Source: Strongylocentrotus droebachiensis
Taxonomy: Eukaryota > Echinodermata > Echinoidea > Camarodonta > Strongylocentrotidae
Direction: 5' to 3'
Length of the DNA stretch: 64,000 bases
Assembly: GCA_035222895.1 (NCBI GenBank)
Contig: JAVYIG010000876.1
Location: forward strand, 124,001-188,000
The translations under genes and the position numbers were made by a program. The notes below the pieces were generated by a model that was not told where the DNA came from, did not search any database, and saw only the letters and a program-made list of their open reading frames with translations. Below, in pieces: positions 10,651 to 22,800 of the stretch (the stretch's first letter is position 1; each line of letters begins with the position of its first letter).

Positions 10651-10858
10651 GACTGTATGGAGTCGGGCTAACTCGGACCAGGGGACAACTCGGCCCAGAT
10701 GCAAAAACGGTCATTTTTTGCATGTTTAGGTTTAGGGTTAGGGTTAGGGTTAGGGTTAGAGTTAGGGTTAGAGTTAGGATAAAATGACAAAAAATGACCG
10801 TTTTTGCAGCTGGGCCGACTTGTCCCCTGGTCCGAGTTAGCCCGGATCCGACTGTATG
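10651..10858. repeat. Long hairpin with TTAGGG repeats in its loop
   Basis: Arms of about 57 bp (10663-10719 and 10789-10845) are near-perfect inverses, beginning TCGGGCTAACTCGGACC and ending GGTCCGAGTTAGCCCGGA. The loop (about 10727-10780) is a run of TTAGGG units with a few TTAGAG variants. GACTGTATG stands on both outer sides (10651-10659 and 10850-10858), which could be a target duplication. It is a short interstitial telomeric tract inside a foldback sequence, not a chromosome end. Confidence 0.85.
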
Positions 10859-11173
10859 TATACACACTATTTTTTATAAGGTGTGGTCTTCACTGAGCTT
10901 GTCCAGTAAGTTTTTCATTTTTGTGTATCTTGCTAGTTAAAAATACCAATTTATACAGTACTGTGTGAAAAACAATACATAACCACGCTTTTGAATGCAA
11001 TTATCAATTACATTATCAAAGTTTATGATTGGTTCTTTATTTATAACTTGTGACAAATTCAGTGGGAATTATTATTTCAATCAAATTAGTGGTCAGAGAA
11101 ATACCAGCACTTTACATTTTAGTGAAGATGGTTTAAAAGTGTGATCACAGGCTGATCAAATATACATGTAAAG

Positions 11174-11498
11174 CTATGGTCACAAATCTGAGCAGCGACC
11201 GGCCGATCAGTAGCCTGCTCGGTCGCTGCTGGAATTAGGCATCGCCCAGCGATTAGGTCGGTGCCCGGGCGGCGACCTACCAGGCACCGAGCGTATTTTG
11301 GACGGCGAGTGAAAAGTGAGCAGGCGCCGCCCAAATTTTAACTCCGCGCTAAAACTTCAGCGGCGACCGAGCGATGCCCTAAAATCGAGCGGTGCCTGGG
11401 CGGCCTCCGCTCGGTGGCCGGGCAGCCTCCGGGCAGAATTGGTTAAAAACTCGCCGCTCGGCCGCCGAGCAGCCTACTTTTGGGTAATGTGACCATAG
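11174..11498. mobile_element. GC-rich palindromic MITE, copy 1
   Basis: 325 bp bounded by CTATGGTCACA and its inverse TGTGACCATAG. It is far richer in G+C than its surroundings and built of GCGGCGACC / GGTGCCTGGGCGG palindromic words. A second copy in the opposite orientation is at 23964-24285. There is no coding frame of note. Confidence 0.85.
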
Positions 11499-11734
11499 CA
11501 TAAGCAAATGGATATTGACATAATATTCTTATAATATGAAATTTATATTTTTTCCATGAATTCATGAAAATATGAAGCGATCATGTTTATGCTTACAGAT
11601 GATTAACATACATGTATATACATGAAATATACAAAACATTCTACCCAGTTGTATTGATTCAAGGAAAGTCAACATTGAAAATACTTTTTGAATAACAGGA
11701 GCTCATTTCAAAATTCTTGAACATGATTTCCTCT

Positions 11735-11768
11735 TTTTCTCATTCTCTCTGTCTCTCTTTCTCTCTTC

Positions 11769-11814
<46 letters not shown>

Positions 11815-11835
11815 TTCTCTCTTGATCTCTCTTAG
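11735..11835. repeat. TC microsatellite
   Basis: TCTC tract with a few TTTC interruptions; open frames across it are Leu/Ser repeat artefacts. Confidence 0.85.
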
Positions 11836-12059
11836 GTTTTTCACAGGGCCCTTTTATTTTCAGAGTAAAATCCGTTTAGATCTACACACAGTTAAAAGCC
11901 ATTTCATAACTCAGGAATATAATTGTAGGAGATTATTTGGGAGAAAATGAGTGCCCAAATATTTACACGAGCAAAGACGATTACACAGTATGTCCTTGAA
12001 ATTGCTATTTTTACATTTATGGGACGTATACATTTCATGTAAGTATTATACAAGCATCA

Positions 12060-12443
12060 GTAGACCTGTCTTCACTATCTCGAGATTGCCAAATATCCAG
12101 CTATTTGAATTATCCTGATTGCAAACTATCCAGCTGATTTGCGTCTTCATCAGCCCGAAGTTACAATTAGCGGGATATTTGGTCGGGATTGTCATCCCAA
12201 GATAACTTGGGATAGTTTGCAAAATATCCAGCTATTTGTCCCGTGCATCTTTACCAGACCGAAGACTCGCACTATGCGTGAGCGCTGAGCAAAATATCTC
12301 GAGCTAATTTCTCAAGGTCGAGTCTCAGGTTTCGAGGTCGAATCTCAAGCTGATGAAGACGTGATTTGTAACTTTGGGATTTATATTCCCAAATCAGAAA
12401 TAGCGTGCTATTTGGCAATCTCGAGATGATGAAGACGCGCCTA
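12060..12443. mobile_element. TIR element with CTGTCTTCATCAG-type ends, copy B
   Basis: About 380 bp. The left end TAGACCTGTCTTCACTATC then TCGAGATTGCCAAATA mirrors the right end TTTGGCAATCTCGAGATGA then TGAAGACGCGCCTA. It shares its ends and the word GCGGGATATTTGG with copy A at 3834-4113. It is non-coding. Confidence 0.75.
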
Positions 12444-14067
12444 GTATCCTCTATAGGAATACAGAATAAGAAGTAGACAATTGAGCTTGGTAATTTTGTA
12501 AGTCTATTTAGAACTAATACATCCCAGTAGCAAAGAGTGGGGAATATGTTTTTGCACAGTGTTCCGAATGTCACATAAACACACTCTCAAAGACTTTAAT
12601 TAGCAACCTCGCGTTTCAAATAGCCCTTTTCACCACCTATTGAAACGTGTGAAACGTTGCAGCTAATGACATATTATGTAAACCAAACACGATTTTGATG
12701 GGATACAAAATAGGGTGTTGAAACCATCTCCTGATTTCTCAAAAGCTTATGTGATCGTGTTAATATAGCATTAATTTAGTGGATAAAATGAAGATGAGTT
12801 TTGGGAGGGATAGAGAGAATGTGTGGGAGAGAGAAACAAAGATGGAGAATGAGGAAGGAATGCATCATTTTGTCGACAAGTCAAAGTCAAATCTGAGATG
12901 TAGGCTTTTAAAAAGGAAAATAAAGTAGAATATGTGAACTGCAAGTTTAATACATTTGAAAGAAGTAAAAGGTGAAAACAGCAAAATGATTCACAGAAAA
13001 CTATTGAAATTTTAAGTAGGCAACATATCATAATGCATTAGCAAAAAATGGTTATGTTTGATTTAATTTACTTCAGAAGGAAAAGAAATTTGATATAGGC
13101 TCACTAAATGATTTTCCTCTCAAAAATCTAATTCATGCATTTTCAGCCTAACTGGTTAATTTGGCGGCATCTGTAATAGAGCTTTGCCGAATGCAATTGA
13201 TCAAAATGATAGCTCATCAGGGGTTCATCATTTCATTCATCTACCAGTTACTGCATTAGCATACAAATCAATAATATTATTAAATGTAATCAAATCAAAT
13301 TCAATTGCTTTTTAGTGATGTTTCCTCTCTACTGTCATGCTTTTTCATCAGTACTTGATATGCTGTGTACTTTTACCACTCTTGGTAGAAAGAAGAAAAA
13401 AATTGTATTTTCTTCTGATAGCATTATTGTCACAACTGTAGAAGCGCATTAGAAAATGGAGATGAGACTTGTCTCTACAAGGATAAATGTAAATTGAATA
13501 TATATTAGATGGAAGGAGGAGCCAGGTAAACAGAGAGAAGGAGAACAAAATTCTGTCTCGTCGAGAATTGATTTCCCCAGCGATATTTATAATTCCATTT
13601 TCCATGGCATCATCTCCGTATTTTCAGGTCTATGAACTACAGAAAATGCTGATCAGCTTTGACATTTAATTCCATGCAGGATCCCAGAATTGCTGATTGC
13701 TTCCAGGATTGGTATGAGATTTAGGAGATGACGGTATACTGTTGGGGTGGATCCAGGATTTTGTTAAAGAGGGGGAACAAGTTATGAAAGCTTGGAATTC
13801 TTAGTTTCAGAATACACACAAAATAAAAAGTAGGAATTATGGCACTTATTGCAGACTTCAGTATTGTTGATACATAACACTGCAATTCTTACATGTCATA
13901 TAAAACCTAAAATTTCCTAGTTTCACATAATACAGAAGACAAAACAGTAAGAATTCTGGCATCTTGTGGTTTATAGTTGGCTGGTGGCATATGTTCTTAC
14001 TTTAAATACTACATTTGCTTTTGTCTTTTGAAGTCAATACTCTAGGTACCTATCCATGATTATGTTG
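12444..14067. other. Non-coding sequence, nothing recognised
   Basis: About 1.6 kb without a convincing frame, tandem repeat or recognised element. The missing first exon(s) of the transporter gene could lie here or further upstream, but no candidate stood out. Confidence 0.4.
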
Positions 14068-14260
14068 GTGAAATAAATCTGACTTATCTACAAATGGTCT
14101 GGTCCAATTTACTTGAATCTTTGTAAAAATCCTACAGCAAATCTATGAAAGGCTGAGTCCTTACTGTGCATCTTCACATGATCTAGCGCTTTCGTTTCAT
14201 GAAAGGCCGTGTAACACGACCACCCGACCGGACGCAATGACCCGATGATTTGTAGTAAGC
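14068..14260. repeat. Dispersed repeat (GTAACACGACC family), copy 1
   Basis: Shares GTGAAATAAA, ATCTACAAAT, GTCTGGTCCAATTTAC and GTGTAACACGACCA with 22743-22920, in the same order and orientation. This is a diverged interspersed repeat of unknown class. Confidence 0.65.
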
Positions 14261-14628
14261 CTCATGAACCAGGGCTAGCACAAGCTGATGCCCCTTCTGA
14301 GGGGTTGTCAGGGGTAGTTAAACACCATTAGAAAGCTTGAAATTCCTACTTTTATAAAGTGCTCATACTTAAACAATAAGAAAAGAGTTATGTCAATCTC
14401 TTGGCGGTGTGTAATTGATGCTTCACATTAAATTTAATTACCTGTTTCATTTGTCCTGTTCTTTCGCAGCCAATGTATGTACAATACATGCTTCCACTGG
14501 TGAGGGGATAGCTACCAGCGCATGCTATTCCTAGATTCAGAAAATGTACAATTAAAGAAATAGAAAAGGTGTTCTGGCAATCTCTTGTCCTTCGATTTCA
14601 GTTGAAAATAACAATAAAAACATTCCAG

Positions 14629-14775
14629 AACTTAAATCCTACCATGCACCTATTTACTACATCTTGGTGGAAATTGGCAAATGTAGATTAATGTCTAGCC
14701 AAAGGACATTAGTGCCATGGTGGGACTCTAACCATATGATCCACAGTCCAGTGACGTATCCACGGGACCACATAA
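14629..14775 (-). mobile_element. tRNA-derived SINE
   Basis: Read on the - strand, a tRNA-like head (box B-like GGTTAGAGTCCC) is followed by GGCACTAATGTCCTTTGGC and ACATTAATCTACATTTGCC, the conserved body seen in V-SINE/Core-type elements. Related heads or bodies occur at 28501-28587, 39805-39878, 59655-59790 and 63923-64000. Confidence 0.75.
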
Positions 14776-14837
14776 TTCACATCCTTTTTAAATAGATACA
14801 ACTGTACATTTCATGTTATTTTCAATATCTTTTGCAG

Positions 14838-15015
14838 CCCATCCCGTATGAGGTACCCACCCATGACAAGGCAGGGCTGGTGGATGCCGAAGCTACTGCA
14901 GATGGGAAGCCAGTGAACATCCAGGAGGAGGAGGGGGAAAAGAGAGATGCCATGAGTGGAATATCTGGAGCAAGCCTTAACACCACCAACAGTATCTTAG
15001 GATCAGGAATCATTG
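14838..15015 (+). CDS. SLC38A11: Transporter exon a: N-terminal tail and start of TM1
   Basis: Acceptor TTTTGCAG before 14838, donor GTAGGC after 15015; phase 0 in, 1 out. It encodes an acidic cytosolic tail (IQEEEGEKRDAMSG) and then NTTNSILGSGIIG, the unwound TM1 motif that binds substrate and sodium in this fold. The 3' half of this exon is duplicated several times in the following intron. Confidence 0.9.
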
Positions 15016-18000
15016 GTAGGCTATCAAATAATTTTTTTGACTTCTGAATTGTCTCATTGCATAAGGCTTTATACAAGAACCGTCCAGTCTCAGAAGACAG
15101 GTAGTTGAATATTTCTTTTCTTTTTATCAAAGAGTAATGTAAATTGCTGGTGTTCTTCTGAAAATAGGATGTCAGCAGTGGGATATTGGGAAAAAGCCTT
15201 AACACCACGAACAGAATCATTGGTAGGTTGTCCATAACCTCTTGAATTATAAATTGTCTCATTTCCTTGGGGACTATCTAGTTCCTAATGGGTTAAATGC
15301 CTTTATGTCACATCGGTAACAAGTTTGAATTGCTAGTAGACATTGTTAGAGAGTCAGGAATGAATAATATCTTATTTGCTAAAACGTCAACTTCAAAATT
15401 GCTTCATTCCTAGTTTGTGTATACAATGTCTTTGTAGATGATTGGTTAAATGTTTAATTTGATTTTAGGATCAGAAAAAAAGCTAAAAACTGGTTGTGTA
15501 CATCTCAAGAAATGGTGGTAGGAACAGGATATCTGGGCAAACCTCAACACCACTTACAGTTTCCTTGGTCCAGGAATCATTGCCAGATCATCTTTTATTA
15601 AACTTATCAACTACAAAATTGTCTCATTCCCTGAAACACTCAGTGGTCCATGTAAAAAATGTGTTACAAGCCTTTATTTTGAATCATAAAGAAGTGTAAA
15701 ATGCTGGTGTACATCTCAAAAAGGGTGTCAGTGGGATAAATAAATGGAGCAGGCCTTAACTCCATCAACAGTATCCTAGGTTCATGAATCATTGATAGGT
15801 TATCTCTTAATTTGACGACTTCTGAAATGTCTCATTCTGCTAGGAACTAATATAAATATTTTATATCTAGGCATTATCAATGACAATGTAAATACTAATG
15901 ATGAGCATACTTGATAGTGCAGTGTAATTAAACTACTAGAGTAGGCACTGAATGACTGAAGTATGGCTTAAATTAGCTTTTTATGATGATACATCTTGTG
16001 GCATTTACAGTGCGGAGGTGGGTTTTAATCTATTTCCAGGTAAAATGCTCATCTGGCTCGCAACCGACTATTTGATAGACCAGCTTATCAACGTTTTTAT
16101 GTTTTATGCCTACCGTACTTCTGAACAAAAGTTACTCTCTGACACCTTAACATGCCAGAAGACATATATGCATGTTGGATTCCATTCATGATTGATGTAG
16201 TTGTATTGCATCGTGTATTCAGTCAGAGCCAGAGGGAAGTTAAGTTGACTTTGTGATAAAGTATTTGGGTTAATGCTGAGAGCCAGAAGGGCATTCAATT
16301 CTAGTAATGATAGAAAACCAATTCTTACATAATCCAACAAAACTTACACTGACAAATAAATGACATGTGCCTAGCGATTTGGTAGAAAAATGTATAGGGG
16401 CTGAGTAATGAGCATAGAAATATAAGGAAATCAAGGTAAGTTGGCCCAACACCATGTGTTTAACACATGTAACTATGTGCAAATGAGAGTTATGGTTTTT
16501 AATAAAGATGATTTCCAGCAAGTTTTTGTGAGGTTGATTTTATTTTACTGATGATTATACATGTATAAATTACTATTTTGGTATAAAGAGCATTTATGCA
16601 TATTTTCTATATGAATTAGAGTGAGTCACCCTTTCAAATGATATTATTATTATCTTATTTCTTGATCTTTATTATTTTCATTTCCAGATTGTTTGACACA
16701 GATCTTATATATTTTATATCTCTCTTTCTCTTTTTCTCATATTATCTTTTTTACTTTATTTAAAGGCTGTTCTGTTGTTATTATGGGTAATGCATACTAT
16801 ACTTTCAAAATTTGTCTGTGATTATTGTGTCTACTGTATGTGTAACCCATTGATACTTGGCCGAGCCCCCCCCCCCCCCATCCACCTTTTCCAGGGCCAC
16901 CCCCTCCCTATCCAGAAAAGTTCATTAGTTGCGTGTGTATAGTAAAAGGTCACTGCGTCTTTCCCCAGTGATATGCCCTGCAAGTTTCTTTGGTCAATAA
17001 ATAGGTTTAGGTTACGATTGTCCGCCATTGTCGTTAGGTTTAATGTTAGGATAATGTTTCTTTGGTCAATAAATGGGTTTAGGTTACGTTTGTCCGCCAT
17101 TCCCCCTGTCCACCCACAACATTTTCCGTCATTAGTCATGATTAGCTATACCGTTTCGCGATAGTGATACGGTTTTGCGATAGTTTTACGATGCAAATTG
17201 TAGGTGTGGACGCTCACTAACGATACGTCGTATAACGAAACTAGTCTATTAAACGAAACGCAGGTTTGGGCATCGTTTCGAACTGAAACTCGATAAAGAA
17301 TCACGCCTAATCACGGAAATGTTGTGTGTGGACAGGGAGAGTGTAACTAGTGTAACTAACTGGGCGGGGCTTAACGTGACCTCGAGCGAAAGGAGACCAG
17401 ACTGTAGAGTTTCAGGATTACTTTCTTCTGTTTATGGACATCCTTGAATTTATACGATGATTATTTATATGACGTTTCTTGTGTGTGGACACTTTGAAAT
17501 TTAGACTATGATTCTTTATACGACGTTTCGTTATAGAGTTTCGGGATAAATTGTTTTGTGTGTGGACACGCTGATTGTCGTTAGGTTTAAGGTTAGGACA
17601 AGGTTTCATTGGTCAATAAATGGGTTTAGGTTACGATTGTCCGCCATTGTCGTTAGGTTTAATGTTAGGATAATGTTTCTTTGGTCAATAAATGGGTTTA
17701 GGTTACGATTGTCCGCCATTGTCGTTAGGTTTAAGGTTAGGATAAGGTTTTCATTGGTCAATGAATGGGTTTAGGTTACGATTGTCCGCCATTGTCGTTA
17801 GGTTTAAGGTTAGGATAAGGTTTCATTGGTCAATAAATGGGTTTAGGTTACGATTGTCCGCCATTGTCGATTGGTTTAAGGTTAGGACAAGGTTTCATTG
17901 GTCAATAAATGGGTTTAGGTTACGATTGTCCGCCATTGTCGTTAGGTTTAATGTTAGGATAATGTTTCTTTGGTCAATAAATGGGTTTAGGTTACGATTG

Positions 18001-18850
18001 TCCGCCATTGTCGTTAGGTTTAAGGTTAGGATAAGGTTTCATTGGTCAATGAATGGGTTTAGGTTACGATTGTCCGCCATTGTCGTTAGGTTTAAGGTTA
18101 GGATAAGGTTTCATTGGTCAATGAATGGGTTTAGGTTACGATTGTCCGCCATTGTCGTTAGGTTTAAGGTTAGGATAAGGTTTCATTGGTCAATAAATGG
18201 GTTTAGGTTACGATTGTCCGCCATTGTCGATTGGTTTAAGGTAAGGATAAGGTTTCATTGGTCAATAAATGGGTTTAGGTTACGATTGTCCGCCATTGTC
18301 GTTAGGTTTAAGGTTAGGATAAGGTGTCAGGTCAAGGATAATGTTTCTTAAGGAATAGGATATATATAAAATTGACCGTGGAACGATTATTATCATAGCA
18401 TGCATTGTAGAACCAATGTACAATATCTCTGACATGTTTAGTACTGGAATGTTCCTGTAGAATGTATACTAAATCATGTGATAATTTCCTAGTCAAAAGT
18501 TTGGGAAGGAGAATGTGGCTGAAGGATGGGTGTGGTTACATCCCAATTACATGTAAAAGTATTTCCTGCCTCCCCTCTCCTTTGCTGAATATGTAAACGG
18601 CCTTATGTCACCAAGTTAACATTCTTATGGCAAATAAGGGGATAAAATTGCCCAACATGAAGGATTATTATATGCCCGACCAACTTTCATGCATTTATAT
18701 GCTCAACTTTGGCATTTTTTTGTTTAATTTGTAATAAAAGATGATTGTGCTAGGATTAGAAAATATCCCTTTTTTTCTTTTTCTTACAGTATTGTAAATT
18801 TTGAAACATCTGCACTATCTCTCTCTAAGGACCTTCCTCCAGACAGCTTG

Positions 18851-18895
<45 letters not shown>

Positions 18896-18911
18896 GTTCT
18901 CACTCCCTCTA

Positions 18912-18948
<37 letters not shown>

Positions 18949-18951
18949 CTA

Positions 18952-18982
<31 letters not shown>

Positions 18983-19466
18983 CTCTCGCTCTGTCTCTCT
19001 CTTTCTCTGTCTCTGTTTCTCTTTATATCTGTTTCTCTTTCTCCCTCTCTCTATTATACTTTATCACATTCTCCTTATCTCATTTTTGCTCTCTCCTTCT
19101 TACTCCTCTTTCTGTCTCCATTTCTGCCTATAAAGCACTGCAACTGCGGCTCATCTTGATTATATCACTCTCTGTGCACGACTTTACAAAGAGAGTCGCT
19201 TGTCCTCTCTCTTATTTTTGTTTATACCTGGTCCTCATTATCCATCAATACTTTATATCTATGTACATATACCTCTCTATGTTTGTGCAGCATGTTCCTT
19301 CATTCAATATTTCTATTTGCTGTGTACATGTACATGTTGTATATATTTTTATATTATACTGCCCCCACCATTCATCACTTTCCTTCTCTTGCCTTTTGCT
19401 ATATACACTGCATATAATCTGCCTGTTTGTTGTCTCTATGCTATGTATCACCATGTTTGTTGCTAC

Positions 19467-19504
<38 letters not shown>

Positions 19505-19777
19505 TTGTCACTTTTCTGTCTGCCTTTCTTTCTGTTTCCCATTCCCATTCACCATCTATTTCTCTTTCTTCCTCTCATTTTAACTCTTACAAATTCCATT
19601 TTTGTTCTTTGTTCCATGTCTGTCTTCCTGCATGTGTCTGTGGATGTCTGTTGATCTTTTTCTTAAAGTCTTATTCCCTCGCCTCTTTCTCGCTTTTCTT
19701 TCCCATACTCTTTCTCTCCCTCTCTCTGCACCCCCTCCCCTCCCCCTCTCTCTCTCTCTCTCTCTCTTTCTCTCCCT

Positions 19778-19809
<32 letters not shown>

Positions 19810-22800
19810 CCCTCTCTCTCGGTCTGTCTATCTTTCTGTTTTTGATTACGGTATACAAATTATCAATTTTTATTGGGTCATTTGGGTCTTCAGGGATTAA
19901 ACGCAACAGGGTAGTTCTAATGTAAAGTCATGATTCCATTCCTTTTCATGAAGCATATTCACTGTACTAACAACTGTTGAGCTTTTCAACAGTTGTGAGT
20001 TATGTACATCTATCTGATATTAAGTATGTACATAAAGATAAACACTATATTCCAGATTTGAAGAATCCTAGTGAAATGATATCGTTCTTCCTTGGTTGTG
20101 TAAGTTTTGAAAGTGTTTTATTTGTTAGAGTTACCATGTCGTTTACACTGTAATTCTTGGTATCATTTTATCATTCAAAGGAATTTCATGGTACATTAAT
20201 ATTTGTAAATCTACCAGCAAAGTATATATTCATCCATCTGATTGTGTCGTTGTCCTATGTATTCCCTGTATATAACCAACCGGTCCACAAGTTTATGAAT
20301 GTAAACTACTAAGGTAACTTAGCGAAATGTGGTAGCGCGAAAAGACGCATCCGGAACACAATGCAAGTGCCTATTGTACACAGTTCTATTGAGAGCCAGA
20401 ATGGTGTTAACTCTGTAAAACGTGTATGTATTAATGCCCTACTTGCTCTCAGCAAACAGTACAAAGTCATTGCAGATTATGTAATCATAACAAAAATTCT
20501 TGAGTTAAAGAGAAGGTTGAGTTCTGGGAAGAGGTGAAAAATAATTTGTGAGCGTCATTAATTCTTATTATGCAAGTGTGGAAGAACATCAGATAAGACA
20601 TGTTCCCTGAAAAGCATGGCTCTTCAAATGCCTTCATATTCTAAATATGCATGTAACATCGTAAAAATCGGGGGGCCGGCTTTTTACGCCACGTGTTCGT
20701 GTAGTCCCATATACATCTTTCTGTGTACAGTGTTTGTAACTTTACCAAGACTTGGCCAAATTTCTTATCATTTTGATGATTCCAGAACCTTGCAATACAC
20801 ACAAATTCTTATATGCTAGATGATCAACCTTTTCTGATCAATTCCACACTGTTTCTTTCACAATGCAATCGCATGACCAGAACTCAACTTCATCTTTAAC
20901 GTTGGCCACCTAAAGCTTTTTATAATGTACATGTATTTTATGGATAGCTTAAAAGTGTATATTATAAATTATGAGTTATTTCTTTCTGTTGTTTAATCAA
21001 GATGTGAAAACATTAGTCCATTTAAAATAAGTTAATTTAGTTTTCTGTATTATTTTGCTTATTTTCATATCTGATATGCTGGAGCGCTAGTTACTTTGGC
21101 AGCTCGGCCACGACCGGGGTAATATGTGTAAAGCGCCATGAGCGTCAGAACCTGACGGATACCGGCGCTATATAAATAACAATAACCGTATTATTATATT
21201 TGTTAGTCTTCCTCATTCCTTGTCTAAACCTTCTACTATTGTTTAGTCTCAATTTAATTGTATTTATTTATTTATCCATCTACTTATTTACTTATCTATT
21301 TATTTATTTATGTTTTCATTTCATAATTAATTTATGTATTTTACTTATTCATTTGTTCACCTACTAATTTAATTATTCATATCTTTTAACAAATTATTTA
21401 CTTATTCATTCATTTCATTAGTAATTAATTTATTTGTTAATTCATTTAGCAGTATAATTTCATATGTGCCTGAGTGAGTTTTTTTTTTAAATCATTTAAA
21501 TAAAATAATGTAAATGTGAGCTTTGAAAATGTGCCCAACATGGGTAGTGAATTACATCTTTACTGTTCTGCAAATGGAAATAATGTAGAACAGATTTCAC
21601 ACTTTTAAAACCAAAATAATGAACAAAGATTTGTTCATTTTAAAAAGATATACTGTTATTTATAGATTGAGTGATCAGTTCATTATTTTATTTAGTTGAT
21701 TACATATATATTCAAAATTCATTTACTTACTCGTGTGTTCATTATATATCTGTATTTATATTATATTCTGTTTCCTTCTTTCTTGATCTTTTGTTGTTGC
21801 TGCAGGTATTCCATACGCTTTCATGAAAGCGGGACTTCCCCTTGGACTTATTCTACTAGTGGTGATTTGTGGAGTAACAGGTAAAACCAAAAAATACCCT
21901 AGATTAGCCCCCCCCCCCCACACTAGAGAACATTTTGTCAGTTATACAAGTCAATGAATGTTTTAGTTCAATTGACGTTTGGACTGTGCAATTGTATGGT
22001 TAACCAATTAGGAAAAGTGAATGATTCTCTCTCGTCTTTAATTGTTTTTCTTATTTAACTTAAGTTTCCATTTGCAAAATGTCTCTGTTCAAATGTTTAA
22101 GGCCAAGTCCTAGGTATTTTTGACCACATCAAACTTTTGTCAAATTGTATCTCTCAAAAGAAAAGACATTCCATATTATGATTATTTATTGTATGAAATT
22201 TAGTACCTCAACTTCCCTATTACATAAATATGTTTTTGGATTAATTTCACTATTAAACACATGGAGCAAAACATATTTTATACTTACCAAAGTACCATAC
22301 TCCCTAAATATTAACCTGTCAAATGCCATTTAGTTTTTATATAGGTTGAATTTTTCCATTCTAGGTATACAGAAATTATTTTTTTATGTGATTGGTACAC
22401 TTTAATACAAGAGTTTTCTAAATTTCTTTTTTCCTTTCCAGATTACTCCCTTCGGCTAATGATAACGATTGGAGAGCTCACCGGAACGAGGACTTATGCC
22501 GAAATGACGGAATCAGCATTAGGAATAACAGGCTATTACGTGCTTTCTATTGTTCAATTCATCTACCCATTTATAGGTAAGGATTTCTTGACATTAAATG
22601 GGTTTCCATGTAAATTGCACTTTGAAGACTGTACTAAAGCGCCCATTTAATTGGCTTACTTCAAATCATCAGGGCATCGCATTGTAAGGTAACCTTTTAT
22701 GAAAATTTGCTCCTTAGTTCACAAAATGTCAGGGGTAATGTTTGTGAAATAAAGCCCTCTAATCTACAAATTGTCTGGTCCAATTTACCAGACACTTTGT

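Larger units (their letters stand above)
15016..21805 (+). other. First visible transporter intron (6.8 kb)
   Basis: Holds the degenerate exon copies (15130-15860), a 72-bp satellite (16976-18333), several TC tracts, one copy of a dispersed repeat (20690-20905) and a LINE/SINE tail (21079-21195). The stretch 15861-16860 and the gaps between these features show no other coding or repeat signal. Confidence 0.8.

Noticed and set aside
10727-10780. Telomere
   Set aside because: Only about 50 bp, with unrelated sequence on both sides and located inside a hairpin; it is interstitial.
17761-18351. 196-codon open frame with a 24-residue repeat
   Set aside because: It is the 72-bp satellite read in one phase. 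The unit length keeps any stop-free phase open; there is no family and no start context.
18848-19925. Ser/Leu-rich frames of 100-229 codons
   Set aside because: All run through TC microsatellites and occur in several phases at once.
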